Positions 1-10,241 of a stretch of 64,000 nt of DNA are shown here, piece by piece (position 1 is the first letter of the stretch; each line of letters begins with the position of its first letter). The notes beneath the pieces were generated by a model. It was not told the DNA's origin. It searched no databases and saw nothing but the letters and a program-made list of their open reading frames with translations. The DNA comes from Lantana camara (lineage: Eukaryota > Streptophyta > Magnoliopsida > Lamiales > Verbenaceae), in contig CM074856.1 in assembly GCA_037501455.1 (NCBI GenBank), forward strand, positions 53,473,001-53,537,000, written 5' to 3'. The translations under genes were made by a program, and so were the position numbers.

Positions 1-1360
1 AAAGGAATTAGTTACACGATTCAAAGAGCTTAGAATCAAGCAAGTCTCACGAGAAGAAAATAGTTGAGCTGATGCACTATCCAAGCTGGCCAATGGCCTG
101 TAAGGAACAAAGGATGGAACCATATCTTACCTCGTACCGGGTCATCGATGGAGTCACCGAGGTGGTCATGATCAATCCAATGGAGCTATGCTGGATGGAG
201 GATCTCGTGGCATATCTGAAGGACGACACCCGCAAGCTCAAACTGAGGCCAGACGAGTAAAGTATCAATCTCTCAGGCATATGCTCAACTGAGAGGGTAT
301 TATTTAAGAAATCCTTCACTGGGCCTCTATTGAGGTGTCTTCAACCTAGCCAAGCCCAAGATGTGTTCGAGGAAATCCACGAAGGGTGTTGTGGAAACCA
401 TTTAGGAGGCTAGTCTCTAGGCCGAAAAGTCCTAAGAAGTGGCTTTTTTTTAGTCCGAGATGCTAAGCTTCACCCCAGGAAATGTCCACGATGCCAAAAA
501 CACGGTAACTTGATACACCAACACCCTGTGGACATGATAGCGGTCAATGTGTCTTGGCCGTTCGAGCAGTGGGGGATCAATATCATTTGACCATTCCCTT
601 TAGCTCATTAACAGAAGAGGTTTGCCATTGTCGTTGTCGAGTACTTTTCAAAGTAGGTCAAGGTCGAAGCAGTCCCAAAGATTATTGATGCAGTGATAAG
701 GAACTTCCTTTGGAAGAAAATAATTTGCAAGCGATAACACAAAAAACTATTATCAAGACCTCGGGTTCAACCTCAATTCACTACTGTTGGTCATCACTAG
801 GTGAATGGTCAAGCAGAAGTCACCCACAAGATAAACATTCAAAACTTGAAGACTCAGCTCGATGCCAAGCCCAGCGCTTGTGCGAAAGAGCTCGATGACT
901 GCCATAGGTCAAACCCACTGCCATAGGTCAAACCCCTTTCTCCTTGGGGTATGGATCCGAAGCCGTAATTCCATCGAAATTACTCCATGAAAAGACTCGA
1001 GTTACTCACGATCAGTTCGGCAAAAATAATAAAAACCGAGCTGATAACTTGGATCTGATTGAGGAAAGAAGGGAGCGCGCATATCAGAAATTGAAGCAAT
1101 AGAAGGCTACTATCACTCGATCTTACAATAAGCACGTCAGGTACAGATCACTCCAGATCGGCGACTTAGTGCTAAAAAAGGTTGAGATTTTGCAGCAGTG
1201 GGTAAGCTAGAGCCAAATTGGAAAGGCCCTTATAGGGCGATCAAGATAGGCAAAAGCATGGCTTATCGACTCGAAGACATGGCCGGAGATCCTTTACTAA
1301 GGTCATTAAATGGACACAACTTGAAGAATTATATGTTTGAAGAATCAAACTTGTAATCGA
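1..1360 (+). pseudogene. Ty3/gypsy (Tat-like) integrase remnant, copy 1
   Basis: Translated pieces in shifting frames match the end of a gypsy polyprotein: the tail of RNase H, then a zinc-binding integrase N-terminus, with a histidine pair in EIHEGCCGNH near 375-405 and CPRCQKHG near 488-511. An integrase-like stretch near 770-880 (HHQVNGQAE in one frame) and a basic C-terminal stretch (RRERAYQKLKQ, then LVLKKV) near 1066-1180 follow. Stops and frameshifts occur throughout, so no integrase can be made. In copy 2 the same piece is preceded by the reverse transcriptase and RNase H of the same element. The Tat assignment rests on the downstream antisense gene and tandem repeats. Confidence 0.85.
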
Positions 1361-1560
1361 GGCGGAATCAACTAAAGATCCGACCTTCGTTTTGATCATA
1401 TCAATCATTAGAGCAATGTATTTTTATCAAGTGTCTCGATCGATTTTAAAAGGGTCTGATCTACAGGCTATACAATGATAAAATGTTCTTTTCATTAATG
1501 CTTTATACCAATTCGATCTATGACCATATTTCGAGGGGGAAAGCGATGCCCCTACCTTTT

Positions 1561-1800
1561 AACTATAATTCAATTTAGGCTAAGGTAAGATCCAACAAGG
1601 TCGACTTAAGATCCAAAGAGATTAAACCCACATCAATTAGTTTGTTTAAGGTAAAAGATCCAACAAGATCGAATTAAGATCCAAAGAGATCAAACTTACC
1701 TAGTAATCAGTTCGTTTAAGGTAAAATCCATATAAGGTCCAAAGATATTAACACCTACTTAAGAAATGAAAAGTTCATTTAAAACTAACGTAAAGCTTAA
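1561..1800. repeat. Degenerate ~70-bp tandem repeats downstream of gypsy pol, copy 1
   Basis: Three to four imperfect units carry the pattern 'aaggtaaGATCCAACAAGrTCG..TTAAGATCCAAAGAGAT..GTTTaagg', about 70 bp apart. Tandem repeats between pol and the 3' LTR are known from Tat-lineage (Ogre/Retand-type) elements, which supports that assignment. The following stretch to 2264 is AT-rich and I see no gene in it. Confidence 0.65.
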
Positions 1801-2264
1801 CAAGATTGATATTTAAGCGAACCCATTGGTAAATTTTCTAAAGGGATCGACCTAAGGTCTAAAAGAGATCACATTGATCCATGAGAGAATGAAAAACCTA
1901 AGTGGATCTTGCAAATAAAACATCCAAACAAATGAACGTCGACATAAAAGGTTAAAAAACTTGTAAGTAAAAACACAAGTATGGAAATAAAATTTTCACA
2001 TTCATTTAAATTAGCAGATCGACCTGACCTGCGATGTGGGTCGATTTTTAGGAAAGGAGAGCATCGACCTCACTCACAATATGGATCAATGTCCCGAAAG
2101 ATTCAAGTCAAGAAAAATAACAAAACAAGTATTCACCTGGTTATACCCCGGCTACTAGGTCGAATCGATTGTTTTAGAAATAAAGTGTTTGATAGAGAAA
2201 CTATTCAAAAGGCCACATCCCGGCCATATAGGACAAATTTTCACAATTTTAGAGTTTAGATCGA

Positions 2265-3647
2265 TTAGGGAGGTTGAGCAGAGCCAGAAGGAGCCTTACC
2301 AAGAATGAGGCGAACCAGAGGAAGTTCACAATGAACTGGTGCATTATCTCTCTTTGCCTCGGGCATATCGAGTGCAAACCCATACTTATGTAATAGCCAG
2401 TCAATGTTCACATCCTCCTCCTCCTCTTCGATGGCCGCAGAATCGGGATAAGGGTAGTTAAAGTATAGCCAATCGAGCTGAATTGAAGTTCTCAGGGAAG
2501 TGCCTCGAGCTTTGATCTGATTAACGACCAAGTTAAATCCGGCCTCAACATCGGACACGCTCATCTTGATATTGGCCTCTTTGAAGGTAGGGCTCTCGAT
2601 GAACTTTCAAATGGCGTATCTCTCGATCTCAGCTTTTAACCTCTTCATCGCCTTGATAGCATGTCTGATTCGATCATGGGCCAGGTCGAGCGCATCCTTC
2701 CAGCCTTCTTCTTGAGCTACTTCCTTAGCTCTCTTTAACTTCTCGGTGCATTCATTTTGTAAGGACTCCAGATTGACTGCGTGCTTTTTCTTGAAGGTCT
2801 CAATCTCTTCTAACGCACTTTTGAGTTGATCATCTTACTTCTGCTTCTCCTCTAGTCTCTGCCTTTTCTTCTTGTTCAGATCGTTGACCTCTTGAGCAAA
2901 CGCTGCCACATCGAGCAGCCTCAAGGACATTAGCTCTTTTTTAGCCTTTTGGTACTTGTCTTTGTACCTCTCCTTACCACCCTTGTACACGTCGACCTAA
3001 TGTGAGGCACTTACGATGATAGGAAGAGCCTTCTGGCAAAAATTTCATGGGTATCAGGTCAAATTCAAAAAATAAAAAAAAGACTACAAATAAATCACTT
3101 ATGCCGAATATTCTGGCACTAAATTGGCCGCGAAGGTGGTCGGTGGGTTTCTTGTAAAGAGTTTGTTGCTCCTCGATGATGCAACCGGCATTGAATAAGG
3201 CACTGAGTAGATCGATGTCAGACTTCCCAACACCCAAATCCCTATTCGAGCCATCCTCCCTCTCGAGTTGTAGGCCAGTAGGCCATTCAGGTTGATCGAT
3301 GTTTGGGAAGTTCATCATCTGACCCTCTTCATCGGAGTCCTTTGATTCATTGCCTAGGTCGACCATGACCTCCACCTCCCCATGCTTACGCTTCAGAATC
3401 CTTTTTCCTACTCCGTGGTTTGCCTGAGGAGAAATCAGATCGTAAGGATTAACTTCGGATAGAAATACAGGTCAAGATGATCAAGATCGATTGCATTCTC
3501 AAGGTTGGCAGCCGAAGGGACAAATGAGCTCAAAGGTGGTGTCGATGGAGGTGGTGTCAACCCTAATATGGCCGGTGGATTCGGCTGTGAGGTCGGAGGA
3601 GGAGGTTGCTGGGTAGAGGGCCCAAACAGAGTGACGGTATGGGGCAA
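2265..3647 (-). pseudogene. Antisense gene of the gypsy element, C-terminal coiled-coil part, copy 1
   Basis: Minus-strand reading gives a proline-rich start (TQQPPPPTSQPNPP, 3647-3435), an acidic stretch (ESKDSDEEGQ), and a hydrophobic interlude near 3060-3110 that may be an intron. A long charged region rich in K, E and L near 2600-2990 looks like a coiled coil, broken by stops, and an acidic tail (AAIEEEEEDVNIDWLL) ends at 2265. It lies antisense between pol and the expected 3' LTR, where Retand-type Tat elements carry antisense ORFs. The N-terminal part is at 8553-9037 and a middle part at about 5770-6516, separated by inserted LTRs. No biochemical function can be assigned. Confidence 0.6.
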
Positions 3648-3649
3648 TA

Positions 3650-5750
3650 TTTAAAAAAAATTTGCCATAATCTCGTTATCAAAATATTTCTAAAAATATT
3701 TTAATAGACAACGGAACAAATAGGCTAGAACAACTCTAGTATATAAATACATGAATAACATAATTTTAAATCATAGAGCATATAAACGCAATATGTAATT
3801 AATAATTTTGGTAGCATAACGGTATTACCTTACTGCAAAATATGGCTATTAACGCACTTTTCCAGCACCTTTATTTCTCGTGAAGCTGACAGAGCTTCCC
3901 CGTAATTTCCCCGGTTTAAAACTTTGGAGTGTGGGCACCGGCAGTATTTCGCTAAATATTCGAGAAAATATTTTTCTAGTAAAACAATTTTTTTCTAAAT
4001 CAGAAAATCCCTATTTTCGAATAATTAAGTGGATAATATATTAATTATATAACCACCTAATTAAATATTAATTAATCCTTAATTAAAGATTAATTAATTA
4101 AAGGGAGGAAATATGTCGTGAGGCTTTTAAAACTTAAGAAAAGGAATGCAGAAATTGATGATCTGAAAATGTGAAACGAAGCCCTATTTATAGGCATAAA
4201 ATGGGACATCCGAGTCTTTTTTGCATTTTTGGCGTACAAGCCAAGTCCCAACACCCAATCAGAAGACGCCACCTGAAAGCTTAGGCTGCAATGTGTCCAA
4301 TGCCGCCGACCACGTGCCAAACAAGCTTGGCACGCGCCCGCATGCGCCGCCAGAAGCTTCTGTATGTGCATGGCGCGCGTGGGGCACACGCCGACACGAG
4401 GAGGTACCGCGTGTCCGGTTCAGCTGGTCCGATCGGCGGTTCAGCCTTGTGACCGGTTCGACAGTGAACCGGCCAGTTCAACATGGTTTGAACCATTTTG
4501 ACGTGGTGAATTCTAATTCGTCCATGTGTCCTGGTCAGTCCAACTTAGACCCGATCCTATCCGAATTGTTGACCCATTTACCGATCTACCCAGATCCATT
4601 CTGGACCGTCCACATGTGATGCCCAATGGTGCTAACCGGCTGACGTGGTGTGACACCTCAGCTGCAAAGTTAGCAAAACTTTTTTTTTTTAATTTTATTT
4701 TCTCCAAAATAAAATTTGGAACATTTCCAACTCTTTGGAATTTAATTTATTTTCTCAAAATAAATCCTTTGGCTATTTTCAAACACTTTGAAATTTTATT
4801 TTTCTCTCTACTTTTAATATTTTCTATTTTGGTGTTCGTTGGGGCTTGTAGGGGGACCTACAGGACTAATTAATTTTAGCTCCAAACGGGTCAATCTATT
4901 AATATCTCATGGAAATAATTGATTACCGTTTAACAATATTTAACTCCACTATATAAATATTGTTGCACTCTAAAATTAATTAAATTATTTGCAAATTTCT
5001 CGATCTAGAATAATTTCTCATTTTACTCCTCCATACAGATATCCATGAAAAATAAATCAATACTACTATCATTTATTTGTCACTTCCAATCTGAAATTTC
5101 TTAATTTGCCTTAAGTCCAAATTCTCTGTATGTGAAACACATTCAACATACAACTCTGGTGACACACATACGAAGTACTTTAGCCAAGTTTTAATTCGAA
5201 CTTTTGCAAATCGATTTCACGGATATCTTTTAACCTCCCAACAAGGCCACAAATTCCTCTATCAGTATTATTCTTTAGCACATTTCATGCAATCACCGAA
5301 TGTACAAAGTATTTTGGCCATCCGTTACCGAGACCTCACTTCTGAGTACATCACATACTACATGCCTAAAGTCGAAACACTGCCAGGATTAAAAGTCCAA
5401 TGCTTCCCCGAGATTTTTTGTTCATTTTAGATAGCAGTGTAAAATAAACAATCTTAGTGGTCTAGTTTGATGTTTCCAATCCCATTGAAAATCATCAATG
5501 TGTGATAACCGGAAACTCTACTTCCCTATAACGAAAGACTAATCATCTTAAATAACACATCATAGTCTCAATAAGAATATTTTCTTATCATACCGACTAA
5601 AATTTTAATGACGCGTGATTTCGGTATTTAAGGTCTTTTTCTATGAAACACATTTCATATAAAAATACTATCACACGTCATTAATTATTAAATTCATAAA
5701 ATACTCATAATTTGCAATAATTTCAGTTTTATTAATCTAAAATATTTACA
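3650..5750 (-). mobile_element. Probable LTR insertion (minus orientation) inside the antisense gene, copy 1
   Basis: This 2.1 kb non-coding block separates two pieces of the antisense gene. It contains a minus-strand TATAAATA box near 4187-4196, a GC-rich segment (about 4250-4680) and AT-rich flanks, as expected of an LTR with U3 and promoter. CAATAT occurs at both edges (near 3644 and 5749) and could be part of the target-site duplication, but TG/CA ends are not clean, so the limits are approximate. Short open frames in the GC-rich part look like chance. It could instead be another kind of non-autonomous insertion. Confidence 0.45.
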
Positions 5751-5769
5751 ATATAATTGAATTTCTTGG

Positions 5770-6516
5770 CCATCAAACCCAATAGAGGCACTTTCTAGCT
5801 TACTTCTGTTTACTGGGCCAGGTTTTGAGCTCGAGGTAGATGCTCGTTAATCGATCAGATGGTTGCATCAACCTGGGCCATTGTGACAGGAGACACATTC
5901 TTAGTCTTGCCCTCTTTTTAGATTCTCTTCAATCGACTCATCCTGAGAATGCTTAGATCTGCAAAGTCAAAAAGAAGATCGATTAGACGGATCAAAATCA
6001 TACACGAGCCAAAGAAAAATAAATAACAAATTTAAGGGGCCTGGTCGAGACGGGACCAAGTTGAAGTAAGAGCATATCAAATCGAAATTGACGTAATCTC
6101 AACCCTCAAACTAGGCCCGCTTCGACCAAATGCCCCATCCTCGTTAGGTGTTCATGATCTAAAACCCATAATTGGGTTAGAAGGTCAAAATTCTCATGGA
6201 ACCAAGATCGAGATCGAGTCGACAACCTCTTTGGTTCCACGACTGTCCACGTAGTTCGAAACGGTGGAGCCATTGGGCAGTCAATGAAGCAGACTTAGAC
6301 TTTCAATCTCTCCCGTTGGAGGAGTTTGGGATCGTAACCACCTTACAATTCGGCTTTTATTGGATATTGCAGTACCCCGATCCTGACTTAGAAGAGTTGT
6401 TCAAAGTAAAGAATTCCCCAAATCCTCGACTTGTGGCTCGAATCCCTAGTACCTCATGATGATTATTGTACTGTGCATCAGTGCAATTGAGTTCGGCGTG
6501 AGTGAGCCGGGCAGAT
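5770..6516 (-). pseudogene. Antisense gene of the gypsy element, middle part, copy 1
   Basis: On the minus strand this segment continues the domain that starts at 9037. The reading passes from LSTLFMIFN at the solo-LTR boundary into STSARLTHAEL just below 6517, which restores continuity once the LTR and one target-site copy are removed. Further down are broken frames containing SRLKRI and PVTMAQVDATI. Several stops are present. It is a bridge between the gypsy-type putative transposase domain and the coiled-coil tail. Confidence 0.5.
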
Positions 6517-6521
6517 GTTGA

Positions 6522-8547
6522 TGTTAGGAATAGTGCCCTTAAAGCAGATGTTTGTTTTACTATTTCCTTGTAAAATCACAAACAGTCTTTGAATAATAAA
6601 CGAGATGATTTTGTTCATAGGCAATCACTTCTTTATGTGCTTATTTATGTCTGTTTGGGTTGACTGTGTTTTGCTTGTATTGAACTCCCCTAATCCGATG
6701 AGGCCGTTAAGAACTTTGTCAGGAACGACACATGAAACAAGTTCTTAACTCCATAGGTGAGGATTAGAAACTTCTCCAAGTCAATGAGTCCGACAGACAG
6801 TGGGAGTGTCGACCTTGACTCTGCTGAGACTTGCTTGTGTGATTATGTCCTTTTGAAGGATCACTTAGTTTCATGGGGTGATAAGTGCATATGTTGATGC
6901 GTTCATAATACATAAGGGTGATTGTTACAAGAACTTTATCACTGAGATGTCCCGAGTGAGAACATTCCTAAATGGGAAAGAAAGTTTCCTGAAATTTCCA
7001 GATTAGGAAATATCTCACAGGTCAATGACGTAATTGGTTAATCCTTAGACTTGAGATTCTGTAATGTCTCATATGAGCTAACTCTATAATCTTTGATATA
7101 GGCTCAAAAGGGTGTCGCCATATAGATACCTGAACCACGGCCTATGTTGGGATTACACAAGTGGCATATGTAGAATTAGTAGAATCGATAAAAGACCTAC
7201 ACTTGTTGAGAACAAGAATGATCTCTTACTGATTGAGTTGTTTGTAGTCCATTAGACATTAAACCCTTGGCCAAGGTGGATAAAAGATCAAGACATCTAG
7301 AAAATGGGGTTTTCTAGGATTGAGATCGAAATGGATATGAAACGAACTTAACTTTAAAGATCAAGAATATTTGGACTCTGAGAATATTCTCATGCCTTAG
7401 TTCTTGATTGAGAGATGGAGTTGTAGAAGGATCGTATTTCACTGATTGTCATTGACCGAAAGGTTCATTGATCCATTTAATTATTCGGCTAGGGGTCACA
7501 CACCCATTGCTAGATTACTGTAGTGTGATCTATGAAGTGATTAATTAATTAGGGAATTAATTAATTGTTGTCACTGCTAATCAAATAATGAACCTAAAGG
7601 GTCACACACAAATGCCAGAACACGAGGGTTATGGTAGGATGTTAATATGATTAACGAAGGATGAAATTGTTGATCGAAAAGGAGCATGGATTGCGTGGGT
7701 AGCTGCCACGTGTCGAGCACACGTGGCTACCACGTGTCGCGTAGTCCACGTGGCTTGCACGTGTCACGCACACGTGGCTCGTGCGTGGCTGCTTCATGTG
7801 TGTGGAATTTTCCACACGCGAATTCTTTTCTAGAATTAATTAATTAAATTGTAATTAATTAATTTTGGTCTTTTAATTAATTATTGAATTAATTGTTAAG
7901 ACTATTCTCAAATAAACTTAACCCAATAAATAATTAATTGGGAATTAATTGATTTATTGAATATTGACTTTTAACTTTAGGAAAGTTGAAAAGTCCAACT
8001 TCCTATTGTAGTAGAGAGAAGTTTATTCTTGCAAGAGTTGGAGAACAAGTTGTGGACTTATTTTCTCCAATTAAATTAAATAATTAATTAGTTAATTAGT
8101 GAGTAAGAAAACAATCCAATTGGTTCTTGGAAACCCTAGGGGTTCGAACCAACCTAGTATTTATACTAGGGATGATACTTCTCTTATTCTTTAGACCAAC
8201 ACTCACGAAGTGTTAAGTTTTTGAGAAAAATAAAAGAAAAGTTTTCAAAGCAAAAATCCTAACCTTAACATAAGCCATAGAACTAGCATTCTCAATCGCT
8301 TGATCGTGTTCTAGGTTTGGTGTGGATAAGCTTTGGAGGATTTCTACTTTGGGATCTAATCGAAGGCCGTTTGAGGGACTTTCCGCTTGAAGGGTGTTTG
8401 TTAGGCGGTAACAACATCACAAGAAAGATTCAATTAAAGTGAGTTTCTTGATACACCCAACGTTACAGTACGAAAATTGCAAGACGAAGATTAAACTTGT
8501 GGAAAATTTTAAACTTCCACTACTCAACTCTTTCGTGTTTTCCAACA
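6522..8547. mobile_element. Solo LTR, 2026 bp, TSD GTTGA, copy 1
   Basis: The element starts TGTTAGGAATAG and ends TTCCAACA, with the short inverted TGTTgg/ccAACA ends of an LTR. It is flanked by a perfect 5-bp duplication, GTTGA (6517-6521 and 8548-8552). There is no primer site, coding region or second LTR, so this is a solo LTR left by LTR-LTR recombination. It interrupts the antisense gene, whose reading resumes on the other side. It contains a striking CACGTG cluster (7707-7776). I did not assign it to Copia or Gypsy. Confidence 0.92.
7707..7776. promoter_or_regulatory. Cluster of six CACGTG (G-box) motifs in the solo LTR, copy 1
   Basis: Six CACGTG palindromes lie within 70 bp, most as CCACGTGTC or ACACGTGGC. 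This core is the known binding site of plant bZIP and bHLH factors, including ABA-response and light-signalling factors. Such a dense array inside an LTR suggests an enhancer that could make the element respond to stress or light. The motifs are seen directly; the regulatory role is inference. Confidence 0.6.
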
Positions 8548-8552
8548 GTTGA

Positions 8553-9037
8553 ATATCATGAAAAGGGTCGAGAGGGGTGGAATCAAAGGGAACCTGAATC
8601 CATGCTTAACCGAGGAGTAATACACCCCAGAGGAATTTATGACCTGGAAGGCCCCTACTCTCTCCCTTTCTAGTGGGAGTCGAACAGTGCCCTCCTTCGG
8701 GAGATCGAGCCAATTCTGGACTTCCCTGAACTTTGAGTCTGAGATCGTTGATGCCTTTTGCTCCACTGATGTCAGGGTTCGATATACATGTTTGGTTTTC
8801 TCCTTTGGAGGTGACTCTATCACTCTCTTCTCCCTCCTCTTCCTCCGGCTCATCGACGAGCTGGTACTTGGTTTGAGAGGTCGATGTCGGGCCTCCTCGA
8901 TTGCCACTTGGGCTTGGGTTATCTCCCTCATTTGACGAACCCAAAAGGGATCCTAATCTTTCAGTTGGGAGAGGGGGAACCGTGTTCGGGTCTTGGTCTC
9001 AATCCGGAGATGGGGTGAAAGATGGGTTGTTCTCCAT
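8553..9037 (-). pseudogene. Antisense gene of the gypsy element, N-terminal part (gypsy-type putative transposase domain), copy 1
   Basis: The minus-strand ATG at 9037 opens MENNPSFTPSPD, followed by a Ser/Pro/Glu-rich leader (DEPEEEEGEE near 8840). After a frame change comes WLDLPKEGTVRLPLERERVG, then VYYSSVKHGFRFPLIPPL. The last two stretches resemble the plant 'putative gypsy type transposon' domain (PF04195-like, from memory). The frame is cut by the solo LTR at 8552 and resumes below 6517. A stop shortly after the ATG and the frame change make it non-functional. A TATAAATA box lies about 145 bp upstream. Confidence 0.65.
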
Positions 9038-9184
9038 ACTTATGAAATAAATTAAAAACAAGAAAGGTCGTCCTCAATTATCATTTGTTGATACCTTGAA
9101 TTGAAGCTCACAGATCGGTTCTAGTCAAAGCAGTTCGGGAATTCTGGATCTCCAAAGCATGAAATGAGGGAATGGCGGGCCTCC

Positions 9185-9192
9185 TATTTATA
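9185..9192 (-). promoter_or_regulatory. TATA box for the antisense gene, copy 1
   Basis: TATAAATA on the minus strand lies 148 bp upstream of the antisense ATG (9037), a normal plant TATA-to-ATG distance. It would drive transcription opposite to the gypsy pol genes. The stretch 9193-9470 beyond it has no gene that I can see. Confidence 0.5.
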
Positions 9193-9479
9193 GGAATTGA
9201 AAAAGTAACTTTTCAAAATACGAAATGACGCAATGATTGCTCACCGAGATCGATTTGCTCAAAAGACACGCCCCATTAAATATGGCGGCGGTTCCAAAGT
9301 GACAATCACGATGGTTCCCCTATCCATTGCCAGATCAATGAAATTACCACTGCGAATTTTCACGCTGGCAATAGGAAAACTTTCATGAATAATTGATCCT
9401 TAAAACATATAAAAACCAATCGGGGGTTTAGAAAAAGTATTGGGGTATACCAGGGATGATTTATTAATTATTCGTACAT

Positions 9480-9791
9480 TAAATTCAATAACAAACAATA
9501 TTTTCTTTGATATATGTAGAAAAATATATATCATTTTAAATATAATATAAATTAATCTAATTTTATACGATTAAAAAAAGTTATAGTAAATAAATATTAT
9601 TTACTAAATTTATTTATTACGGTTAACGTAGCAAATAATTATTATTTACTACGATTATTCATTACAGTTCATATTCGTAGCAAACATATACTATTTACTA
9701 CCCTTATTTATACGTTATAATTTTGTAGCAAATAACTAGTATTTACTACGGTTATAGGAACGTAGCAAAAAATTAGTATTTTTTCTTGTAG
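9480..9791. mobile_element. CACTA-like terminal fragment with subterminal repeats, copy 1
   Basis: The right end, read on the minus strand, is TGCTACAAGAAAAAATAC, one or two changes from the plant CACTA terminus CACTACAAGAAAA. Inside it the short motif GTAGCAAAT / TTTACTACG recurs in both orientations at about 9645, 9675, 9727 and 9755, as CACTA subterminal repeats do. The opposite terminus and any transposase are missing. The flanking bases to 10020 are AT-rich without genes. Confidence 0.5.
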
Positions 9792-10015
9792 CATATAAAT
9801 ATACCCATAGTTATCCAGAAACTATAGCTACCCATCCCAGTATAACGTTCAACTTGGCCACCCCTCACTCCATCTAGATATGTAAGTTGATATAAAATTT
9901 TCGAAAATGACATATGTATATATTATATTGTATGAACAATATACATTAACAATTATGTTTTTATGTTTTAAATTTTACTAAATTAGCCGACATCAATTTT
10001 GCTTTCTTTGTTTTG

Positions 10016-10020
<5 letters not shown>

Positions 10021-10055
<35 letters not shown>
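10021..10055. repeat. (TA)n microsatellite, copy 1
   Basis: A pure TA run of 35 nt. The second copy of the duplication has 41 nt (39440-39480), one of the few differences between the two copies. Confidence 0.98.
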
Positions 10056-10058
<3 letters not shown>

Positions 10059-10241
10059 GTCATTCCAGGCTTCGAGCCCAACTAGTGACTGATCCAGTGG
10101 AATTAATAACCAGTAAGGTCCTCGGTTTCTCTCTCCAGTGTGGTTTTTAAAACAATGCAAAAACAGGATCGTAATTCGTATGAACCATCTAAAAAGTAAA
10201 AAAAGAAAGCTTTCAACAATAACTGTTCTTTCTGTTACCAG

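Noticed and set aside
4221..4873. Open frames of 132 and 115 codons in the GC-rich part of the inserted LTR
   Set aside because: They overlap frames on the opposite strand, show no recognisable motif, and lie in a probable LTR U3.
8639..8935. 98-codon plus-strand frame
   Set aside because: It is antisense to the gypsy-type putative transposase domain, which has the better motif support.
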